NCBI GenBank assembly: GCA_001776545.1
Contig: MFBZ01000005.1
Coordinates: 1-43,339 of the forward strand
Origin: Candidatus Curtissbacteria bacterium RIFCSPLOWO2_12_FULL_41_16
Lineage (GTDB): Bacteria; Patescibacteriota; Microgenomatia; Curtissbacterales; GWA2-41-24
Reading direction: 5' to 3'
DNA length: 43,339 nucleotides
The notes under the pieces are model-generated. The model made no database searches and had not been told where the DNA came from. It saw only the letters and a list, made by a program, of their open reading frames with translations. Position 1 is the stretch's first letter; each line of letters opens with the position of its first letter. Of the stretch, positions 1 through 6,065 are shown piece by piece. A program made the translations under genes and the position numbers.

Positions 1-2
1 CT

Positions 3-3000
3 TTAATGAACCTGGTGGGGCTTTTCCTGGATGAATCTGACGAGCGGGACTATGTGGGGATTATTTCCTTTATGGCCCTTTCTTACATTGTGGTGCCCTT
101 TCAGGCTTATGCGGCCATTAAGGGCTTTTTGGAGCGGGCGGAAGGTCCCTGGTTCAGGACGCCAAAGACAGGGGTAATTACGGATGTTTTGACAAGATCG
201 ACGTTTGGGAAGTTGTTTGGGAATATATTTGGGCGGCCTACGGCCTTCGGTGCTGCTCAGGGCTTCGGAGCGGTAAGCCGTCCTGCGCCTGTCTATGCGG
301 ATTCCAAACCCGGTTTGGAGAGCATTTACAAACCGGGTTTGTCCTGGAGCACTTCGGTCTTTCGGCCAAGCTCAGGGTTTGGCCCTTTTAGCAACCGGTT
401 TGCTTTAGCAGGCGCCAGGGCAACGAGCGGGGTAGGCCGGCGCCTGCCGTATTTGGGCAAGGGCTTGATTGTGATTCTTTTAATTTCCGCCTTAACCATC
501 AACTACTTTGCGCTTTTGACCCCCACGGCTTTTGCCTTTGGGGCAGACAGAACATTTTCTTCCAACACCACAATTAACACCACCACGGTCGGCAATGTCG
601 AAGGAGAAAGCGGCAATGCCACCTTAACTGTTCCGGAAACAACAGAGCCCGGATTTGCCGCCAGCGACCAAGTGATGGTTATCCAAATGACAGGTACGGG
701 GGCAGGAGATTTTGAGGCAAGAACCATCTCCTCAATTAGCCAAACACCAGAAACAGGCGAGGACCCATCCGTTTACTGTGTCTCGGCCACTGACTGCAAA
801 ATTGCTTACTTTGACAGGGCTCATAGCGACTTAATGTTTGCCGACTGTAATGATGCCACTTGTGGGTCTGGTACTAATATCCGCCCTTCAATTCAAAGGG
901 TTGACACAGGCTCAATTGCTTACTGGGATGATTCGATTGATATTTACTGTATTTCTGCAACAGATTGCAAAATTTCCTATTCGGACTCTACTGGTGGTCT
1001 AGAATTTGCCGACTGTGACAACGCAGACTGCTCAGTAAAAACCCTCACAACTGCTGATTCAACATTGTCGCCTAGAGCTACCTCAATCTACTGTCTTTCC
1101 TCAACCGACTGTAAAATCGCCGTAAATGATAATTGGGGTGACATATCTTTTGTTGACTGTGATAACGCTACCTGTTCAACAAAGACCACTACATTCGTTG
1201 CTAACCTTTCCGGGGTTTCTCCAGGAGGAGATCTCTCACTCTATTGCCCGGCCACAGATGACTGCAAAATCGCATATTTTGATACTATAAGTGGTGGTGT
1301 TAAGCTACGTTTTGTAGACTGCAATACTTCAACTTGTGATACTTATTCTTCAACCATAGTTGATGGCTGTAACGGTTGCGCCAATAGTCTTCAAAGTGTC
1401 GGCAAATATAACTCAATTTATTGCCCGGCCACAGATGACTGCAAAGTCGCCTATTATGATGATTCTGATGATGACCTAATTTTCTTGGACTGTGGTGCTG
1501 CGGCTTGTAATGCAGGAAATACCATCACTACCGTTGACGGCTGCTCCGGCTGCACCAATGATAACCAAGACGTCGGCCGGTATACTTCAATTGACTGTGC
1601 CCCGGGTGCCACCGATTGCAAAGTTTCCTATTATGATGTTACGGACGGGGATTTGATCTTTCTGGACTGCGGCAATGCCACCTGTTCTGCCTCCAATACC
1701 ATCACTGTTGTTGAGACCACCAATGATGTGGGCCAGTATACGGGAAATTATTGTGTCTCGGCCACTGACTGCAAGGTCTCGCATTATGACGTGACTAATA
1801 CTGCCCTTAGATTTTACGACTGTGATGCCGCCGCTTGTTCATCCGGTACCGGCAATGAAATTGATACGGCGGCAACCGTCACCTTAACCGCCAACAAGAC
1901 TAATACTTACACAAACGATTCAACCTCCAAAGCCCAAATGGTTAAAGCCGAAATTAATAACGCGGTGACGGTTAATAGTGGTGTGACTGTCACTGTCCCT
2001 GATTTCGGTGGGGTGGCCGGAGGGATCTTATACTACATTGCCAATAGTTTTACGGTTAATTCGACTGGGATTGTGGACGTAAATGGCAAAGGACATGGGG
2101 GAGGTACAGCAGGATCACTTGGGGCCGGTGATCCTAATACAGGCGGAGCAGGATCCGACGGTACTGCCGGCGGTGCGGGATCAGGAACAGGCGGTGGAGG
2201 TGCCACGGGAGTTGGTGTTGGAGGGCCGTCGTCGGCAGAACTTGGTGACAACGGTGGTGATGGAGGTTCTGCCGGTGGAGGAGGAGCTGGCGGTTCTTAT
2301 GGTGGCAGTGGGACCAATGGCAGTACGGGCGGCTCGGGTGCAGAAGCTGGAGAGGCTAATGGTGGCGCTGCTCCCTCTGGAGGTTCAGGTGGAACAGCAG
2401 CAGCCACTAACGGTTGTGCCGACTTTTCAGATTCAACCGGTTGTTTATTGATGGGATCTGGTGGCTCAGGCGGTGCTGGCGGCGGCGGCGGCGGGGACGG
2501 GGATAGCGGAAATGGTGGCCTCGGCGGCTTGGGTGGTGCAGGGGGAGCCGGCGGCGGAATTATTTACATATCCACTAATACCTTCTCAAATAGCGGTGCT
2601 ATTCGGGCAAATGGATCAGCTGGATCCAACGGCATTACAGGACTTTTCGGCTTCGACGGCTTCAGCACCACTGGCGGCGGCGGCGGTGGTGGTGGCCGCG
2701 GCGGCGGCGGAGGGGGTGGTTCCGGTGGTTCTGTCTGGGTTTCGGCAGCTTCCAGCATGACTTTGGGTACTGCCAACGCAACCGGCGGTTCTGAGGGTAC
2801 TGCTGGTGCCGGTGGCAATGGAGGGGCATGTTCTTCATCTACAAGTGGTGATGGCGGTGGCGGGGGTGGAGGTGGCTCTGCAAATAGCAGTGGAGGTTCG
2901 ACAAATTGCGACTCTGCTGGATCTGGCGCAACCGGTTCAGGAACTGTTGGAGGGGCAGGTGGAGATGGGAGAATTAAATGTGATAATAATGCCGGAAATT

Positions 3001-3167
3001 GTACAGGGGGTTCGCCTTCGGTAGGATCAACCGAGGTGGCCACAGCTCCGGTTCCGGAGTATGCTATTTTTGGGCTGCCTTTGATCTATTTCATGCCAAA
3101 ACTGGCCAGAAAAGTGAAAAGATTAAAAATTAGAAGAAAAATTGCCAAATTATTAGGCAAATTATGA
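3..3167 (+). CDS. GT2 C-terminus fused to exosortase-sorted surface protein (5' partial)
   Basis: The frame is open to the window edge, so the N-terminus is missing; the ATG at 6 is probably internal. Residues 1-60 (numbered from that ATG) end in a membrane segment followed by EGPWFRTPKTG, which resembles the C-terminus of BcsA-like GT2 glycosyltransferases. Residues about 75-145 are a linker encoded by inverted repeats. A hydrophobic segment at about 155-178 could act as an export signal. Seven repeats of about 50 residues (257-620) each carry a C-x(5-6)-DCK motif and a later DC-x(3-4)-C motif, plausibly a seven-bladed propeller. A very Gly-rich domain spans about 697-998. The C-terminus is VPEYA, a short hydrophobic stretch and a Lys/Arg cluster, like PEP-CTERM/exosortase sorting signals. 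The stop overlaps the exosortase start (ATGA), so the enzyme and its likely substrate are coupled. The function of the outer domains is unknown. Confidence 0.75.
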   Translation, partial: LMNLVGLFLDESDERDYVGIISFMALSYIVVPFQAYAAIKGFLERAEGPWFRTPKTGVITDVLTRSTFGKLFGNIFGRPTAFGAAQGFGAVSRPAPVYADSKPGLESIYKPGLSWSTSVFRPSSGFGPFSNRFALAGARATSGVGRRLPYLGKGLIVILLISALTINYFALLTPTAFAFGADRTFSSNTTINTTTVGNVEGESGNATLTVPETTEPGFAASDQVMVIQMTGTGAGDFEARTISSISQTPETGEDPSVYCVSATDCKIAYFDRAHSDLMFADCNDATCGSGTNIRPSIQRVDTGSIAYWDDSIDIYCISATDCKISYSDSTGGLEFADCDNADCSVKTLTTADSTLSPRATSIYCLSSTDCKIAVNDNWGDISFVDCDNATCSTKTTTFVANLSGVSPGGDLSLYCPATDDCKIAYFDTISGGVKLRFVDCNTSTCDTYSSTIVDGCNGCANSLQSVGKYNSIYCPATDDCKVAYYDDSDDDLIFLDCGAAACNAGNTITTVDGCSGCTNDNQDVGRYTSIDCAPGATDCKVSYYDVTDGDLIFLDCGNATCSASNTITVVETTNDVGQYTGNYCVSATDCKVSHYDVTNTALRFYDCDAAACSSGTGNEIDTAATVTLTANKTNTYTNDSTSKAQMVKAEINNAVTVNSGVTVTVPDFGGVAGGILYYIANSFTVNSTGIVDVNGKGHGGGTAGSLGAGDPNTGGAGSDGTAGGAGSGTGGGGATGVGVGGPSSAELGDNGGDGGSAGGGGAGGSYGGSGTNGSTGGSGAEAGEANGGAAPSGGSGGTAAATNGCADFSDSTGCLLMGSGGSGGAGGGGGGDGDSGNGGLGGLGGAGGAGGGIIYISTNTFSNSGAIRANGSAGSNGITGLFGFDGFSTTGGGGGGGGRGGGGGGGSGGSVWVSAASSMTLGTANATGGSEGTAGAGGNGGACSSSTSGDGGGGGGGGSANSSGGSTNCDSAGSGATGSGTVGGAGGDGRIKCDNNAGNCTGGSPSVGSTEVATAPVPEYAIFGLPLIYFMPKLARKVKRLKIRRKIAKLLGKL
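305..447. repeat. Cluster of inverted repeats inside the coding linker
   Basis: Three inverted repeats lie in frame within the 1053-aa ORF. A perfect 13-bp pair (CAAACCCGGTTTG, 305-317 with 329-341) is followed by GGCCAA/TTGGCC (364-369 with 379-384) and GCAGGCGCC/GGCGCCTGC (408-416 with 439-447). They encode the low-complexity linker between the GT2-like part and the exported part. This suggests repeat insertion in frame, possibly at the point where two genes were joined. Confidence 0.65.
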
Positions 3168-3709
3168 CCAAACGAGTCTTCGTATTTTTGTTTGCCCTTT
3201 TGGCAGTCAGTTTACTGGTTTTGCCGGTAATTACCACTTTTGATCATTTTTTAACGCGCGTTCTTAATTCATTCGGCGGGATAAGGATAGTTCAGGAGGT
3301 GATTGTGCCCCATGAGGCCAAAATAATTGCGGTTATTTTGAAGCCATTTGGTTTTAGGGTGGCGCCGACTCCAACGGGTATCTATGTTAATGATGTTTTG
3401 GTAACTATCTGGTGGTCTTGTATCGGCTGGCAATCGGCACTTTTAATAATTCTTTCCTTGTTTGTGGGCTTATCGCGTGATTTTCCGTTTTCATCTAAAG
3501 TTGAGACTGTGATTTTGGCAATTTTGGGATTTTTCTTTTTAACGGTTTTTAGATTAACTTCTGTGGCTGTGGTTGGCGCAAATTTTGGCACCATGGTTGC
3601 CCTTTTATACCATGACTACTTTGCGGCAACACTTTTGACTTTTGTATTTTTATTTGGCTTCTGGTGGTTTAGTTATACGTTCGTGTTGGAGGAGAAACAT
3701 GCCGATTAA
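3164..3709 (+). CDS. Exosortase/archaeosortase-family transpeptidase
   Basis: A 181-residue polytopic membrane protein with the family's spaced catalytic residues: Cys86 in WWSCIGWQS, Arg130 in TVFRLTSVAVVGANF and His150 in LLYHDY. In this family Cys cleaves the sorting signal and Arg/His assist. About five membrane segments are visible. The ATG overlaps the stop of the upstream surface protein, which ends in a VPEY/hydrophobic/basic tail, so that protein is the obvious substrate. The length is short, as in minimal archaeosortase-like members. The last three codons (His-Ala-Asp-stop) run into a CTGATT repeat, so the native C-terminus may have been changed by repeat insertion. Two broken paralogues lie downstream. 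Confidence 0.8.
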   Translation: MTKRVFVFLFALLAVSLLVLPVITTFDHFLTRVLNSFGGIRIVQEVIVPHEAKIIAVILKPFGFRVAPTPTGIYVNDVLVTIWWSCIGWQSALLIILSLFVGLSRDFPFSSKVETVILAILGFFFLTVFRLTSVAVVGANFGTMVALLYHDYFAATLLTFVFLFGFWWFSYTFVLEEKHAD

Positions 3710-3783
3710 GCTGATTAAAACTGATTTAGCCGATTATGCAAAGCACCGATTATACTGATTTAAACTGATTTTACCGATTAAAA
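3701..3783. repeat. CTGATT/CCGATT dispersed repeat, copy 1
   Basis: About 80 bases made of iterated GCTGATT, ACTGATTTA and CCGATTA units, beginning inside the last codons of the intact exosortase. Related units occur at 3943-3977 and 6011-6057, always next to exosortase copies or fragments. Confidence 0.65.
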
Positions 3784-3881
3784 TGCCGAAGCGTTTAGTT
3801 GATAATTTTTTATACGGGGAGCTGATTTACAAGATTAGAGGGGCGATGTATAAAGTACACTGGGCTTTTTCTTGGTTCTGA
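3783..3881 (+). pseudogene. N-terminal remnant of a GxxExxY-family gene
   Basis: A 32-codon ORF reads PKRLVDNFLYGELIYKIRGA followed by MYKVH. This resembles the start of GxxExxY-family proteins (small, nuclease-fold, often mobile). After VKH-like residues the frame runs into exosortase-like DNA and stops, so about three quarters of the gene is missing. The identification rests on a short match to the remembered family pattern. Confidence 0.5.
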
Positions 3882-3940
3882 CTGTAATTTTGGTCATTCT
3901 GCCCTTTTTAACCACATTCTCAGAACAATTAACAAGATGA
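3854..3940 (+). pseudogene. Exosortase copy 2, N-terminal fragment
   Basis: This frame reads GFFLVLTVILVILPFLTTF then SEQLTR and a stop. It aligns with residues 5-32 of the intact exosortase (VFLFALLAVSLLVLPVITTF). It stops at TGA before the catalytic region. The matching C-terminal half lies at 4700-4990, after an inserted DUF3800 gene, and roughly 50 residues between them are missing. Confidence 0.7.
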
Positions 3941-3942
3941 GA

Positions 3943-3977
3943 AAAGCAGATTAGCGAAGCTATTAAGCAGATTAATC
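3943..3977. repeat. CAGATTA-type dispersed repeat, copy 2
   Basis: A short run of GCAGATTAGCGAAGC and AAGCAGATTAATC units sits at the left junction of the DUF3800 insertion. It is related to the units at 3701-3783 and 6011-6057. Confidence 0.45.
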
Positions 3978-3995
3978 ACTGTGGTAATCTAACTA

Positions 3996-4625
3996 ATGTC
4001 ATACGAAATCTTTATTGATGAGTCAGGAACTTTAGCTGATCCAAAAGACCGGTTTGTAGTTGTAGCCGCAGTTGCTTCACAAGACCCAAGTGTTTTAATA
4101 AAGCTAATACCCAAGGCTCACAAGAGAATTCCACCTAAAAAGAAGTTGAAAAAAGAAAGATTAATTTCAGAATTTAAATTTCGTAATGTCGGTGACAAGA
4201 CGAAAGAAAGAATACTAAAAGAGATTTGCAAAGCAGAAGTTGCGCTTTTTGTTGTAATTTGCGACAAGGAAAATCGGAAAATTTCTGACGACCCTAAAAA
4301 TTATGCCATTTTAGTTTGGCCCGTTGTCAAAGAGTGTTTCAAAAAGTTGGTTGAGATTAAAAGGATTGTGATTGACCGCCATTTTAATCAACCTGCCAAA
4401 CAGAAGGAATTTAATGAGGAGATTTTTAGATTAGCGAGGAGGAAATTTTCAATAGTTCATGTAGACAGCCTCAGCGATTCAAGAGTGGATTTGGCAGATT
4501 TTGTTGCAGGTTCAGTTTTAAGGGCTGTTAGAAACCACGATGGACATTTTAAACAAATAATTATGAGGAGGATTGTAGTTGAAAAGCAGCATATTTGGAG
4601 AAAATTAAAAAGTGGCAAAACTTAA
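3996..4625 (+). CDS. DUF3800 domain protein
   Basis: The 209-residue product begins YEIFIDESGTL, the acidic N-terminal motif of DUF3800 (Asp8, Glu9). It later has VIDRHF and the C-terminal signature SDSRVDLADFVAG. The family is thought to have an RNase H-like fold, with these acids binding metal, and is common in mobile and defence contexts; its biochemical role is not established. The gene is Lys-rich and appears intact. It lies between two fragments of an exosortase paralogue, so it arrived as an insertion or marks a recombination scar. No Shine-Dalgarno is seen before the ATG. Confidence 0.75.
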   Translation: MSYEIFIDESGTLADPKDRFVVVAAVASQDPSVLIKLIPKAHKRIPPKKKLKKERLISEFKFRNVGDKTKERILKEICKAEVALFVVICDKENRKISDDPKNYAILVWPVVKECFKKLVEIKRIVIDRHFNQPAKQKEFNEEIFRLARRKFSIVHVDSLSDSRVDLADFVAGSVLRAVRNHDGHFKQIIMRRIVVEKQHIWRKLKSGKT

Positions 4626-4674
4626 ACCGGACCGCGGAAACCCGCCATCCTAAGTTTAAATCTTACCACCGTAA

Positions 4675-4706
4675 ATTATATTAACAGAAGTAAAGACTAT
4701 TGTCAA
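4675..4706 (-). promoter_or_regulatory. Predicted sigma70-type promoter facing into the DUF3800 3' end
   Basis: On the minus strand TTGACA (4706-4701) is followed after 17 bases by TAATAT (4683-4678), which overlaps TATAAT (4680-4675). A transcript would start near 4668 and run antisense to the DUF3800 gene. No convincing minus-strand gene follows, so the product could be an antisense or small RNA. This is inferred from sequence only. Confidence 0.4.
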
Positions 4707-4990
4707 ACTGCATTGGTTGGCAGTCACTGGTTTTATTTGGGTTGACAGTTTTTACAGGCTTTGGCGGGAAATTTACCAAAATCAGTCTTTTGCAGACTTT
4801 TATGATTGGCGTTTTGGGAACATTTTTAATGAACGTTTTAAGGATTACGGTTGTTGCCTTGATTGCCTTTTTTGCCGGGAGACTGCCGGCGGTGATATTT
4901 CATGACTACTTTTCGGTTGTGGTGACAATTGGCTGGTTGTTTTTCTTCTGGTGGTTTAGTTATGCGTTCGTGCTGGAGGAGAGGTCGTAA
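4700..4990 (+). pseudogene. Exosortase copy 2, C-terminal fragment
   Basis: The frame reads SNCIGWQSLVLFG, then NVLRITVVAL, then VIFHDYFS and FFFWWFSYAFVLEE. It keeps the catalytic Cys, Arg and His and closely parallels residues 84-177 of the intact copy, but it lacks the N-terminal third. No ATG precedes the Cys; only a TTG at 4700 could start it, so I treat it as a pseudogene. Its N-terminal counterpart is at 3854-3940. Confidence 0.75.
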
Positions 4991-5004
4991 TGGGTTTTGC
5001 GAAT

Positions 5005-5445
5005 TTATTTATTTTTCGCTTGCCTTTCTAAAAAATTCTCAATATACCGGGCGAATTTAGAAAGATCTACAAGGTGATTTCGAATATTGTCATAGGTGAT
5101 GTGACGGTTAACATCCAGGTAACCATGGACAAGGATGTTACGATAGCCGGTGATTTTAACCATGGTGTCCACAAAAGTTTCCGGGATGATTTTTTCCTGA
5201 GCAAGACTGACGAAAGCTTCAGCAGTCTCTTTGATAGGCCTTTCCAGACCTAAAGCTGCCACTATGTGGTTTGCGATGTCAAGGCAAGCTTGAATAGCAA
5301 TTTGCAGATTTCTTTCTGCAGCAGCGTTGGCGGTTTCATCTTGAAGGAACTGTTCTTGCGGGATGCCTTTAAAGTTTTTATCAAGAGTGGTTATCCGTTT
5401 TCTAATTTCTTTAATGCGGGCGCGAATTCTATATGTATCTAACAT
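5005..5445 (-). CDS. hepT: HepT-like HEPN toxin (DUF86)
   Basis: The start is the ATG at 5445, giving 146 residues. It is preceded by AAGGAG at good spacing and overlaps the stop of the mntA-like gene by 17 bases. The longer ORF in the track is unlikely. The HEPN ribonuclease motif R-x4-H-x-Y is present as RNILVHGY (Arg102, His107, Tyr109). In the studied MntA/HepT systems HepT is an RNase toxin whose motif tyrosine is AMPylated by MntA. The pair lies between remnants of exosortase copies 2 and 3. Confidence 0.85.
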   Translation of the reverse strand: MLDTYRIRARIKEIRKRITTLDKNFKGIPQEQFLQDETANAAAERNLQIAIQACLDIANHIVAALGLERPIKETAEAFVSLAQEKIIPETFVDTMVKITGYRNILVHGYLDVNRHITYDNIRNHLVDLSKFARYIENFLERQAKNK

Positions 5446-5869
5446 GCAGTTCTCCTTTTTTAGTAATTTCGGCAAGTTCTTTAAAGTACTCGTCAAGAGA
5501 GGGCTTGAGATCGAAATAAATCCTAATGATTTTTTCTTCAAAGTTGATCCTGGCTTTTTCGTTGTTGGTAATCAGCAATTGGCCTTCGGCTAAAACTCTG
5601 CGGGCAAAATCGACCGGGCAAACGGCAAGATCCTGAACCTCTACTTTTTGTCCGGTAATTTGGTTAAGGTCGTTGGCAAACACTACCTGGGGAATGCCAA
5701 AGCCCTTGTATTTGCGTTTGTCGGTAACCAAAACCGCAAGATCAATATCAGAATCAGCCTTTGCATCACCACGAGCATAAGAGCCATATAAATATACGGC
5801 CGCAACCTCGGGCTTTGAAGAGAAATACTTAACTATTTTATTTTTGGTTTGAAAGTTAAATTTCAACAT
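5429..5869 (-). CDS. mntA: MntA-like nucleotidyltransferase antitoxin
   Basis: A 146-residue minimal nucleotidyltransferase with the full G-S-x10-D-x-D motif (GSYARGDAKADSDIDL; Ser30, Asp41, Asp43). In known pairs it neutralises the cognate HepT by transferring AMP to its tyrosine. I choose the ATG at 5869 because the catalytic domain begins there and because a good -10 box ends six bases before it, which suggests leaderless translation. Gene order (antitoxin first, overlapping the toxin) is typical of the family. Confidence 0.85.
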   Translation of the reverse strand: MLKFNFQTKNKIVKYFSSKPEVAAVYLYGSYARGDAKADSDIDLAVLVTDKRKYKGFGIPQVVFANDLNQITGQKVEVQDLAVCPVDFARRVLAEGQLLITNNEKARINFEEKIIRIYFDLKPSLDEYFKELAEITKKGELHVRYI

Positions 5870-5875
5870 ATTGAA

Positions 5876-5905
5876 ATTATATAGCTTTTTGGACAGTAGC
5901 AGCAA
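5876..5905 (-). promoter_or_regulatory. Predicted promoter of the mntA-hepT pair
   Basis: TTGCTG (5905-5900) is followed after 18 bases by a perfect TATAAT (5881-5876) on the minus strand. The expected start of transcription falls at or next to the A of the ATG at 5869. The pair would then be read from a leaderless mRNA. Confidence 0.5.
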
Positions 5906-6031
5906 TTTCCAGCCCTAATTATTCACGATTATGACTCATTTTTGGCTGTAATTGGCTGGCTGTTTTTCTTTTGGGGGTTCAGTTATGCGTTCGTACTGGA
6001 GGACAAAACTGCTGATGGGCGCCGATTTTAG
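5903..6031 (+). pseudogene. Exosortase copy 3, C-terminal fragment
   Basis: The frame reads FPALIIHDYDSFLAVIGW, then LFFFWGFSYAFVLED, then a short tail and TAG. It matches the His-containing C-terminal end of copies 1 and 2, so it is the last quarter of a third exosortase. The remainder is replaced by the toxin-antitoxin module. The final residues (KTADGRRF) come from a CTGATT-type repeat, as also happens at the end of copy 1. Confidence 0.7.
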
Positions 6032-6057
6032 CAGATTAGCGCTGATTTTATGCTAAT
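6011..6057. repeat. CTGATT-type dispersed repeat, copy 3
   Basis: The segment contains GCTGATGGGC, GCCGATTTTAGCAG, ATTAGCGCTGATTTTA and related units, and overlaps the end of the third exosortase fragment. It lies directly before the 6066 gene. Confidence 0.5.
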
Positions 6058-6065
6058 ATTTGTTC

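Noticed and set aside
2033-3043. Long ORFs on both strands and other frames across the Gly-rich region
   Set aside because: They are shadows of GGN-type codons in the real gene; the products are Pro- or Ala/Val-rich with no domains.
3699-3758. Nineteen-codon ORF with GGAGG upstream at the end of the exosortase gene
   Set aside because: It is read almost wholly from the CTGATT repeat and has no recognisable feature.
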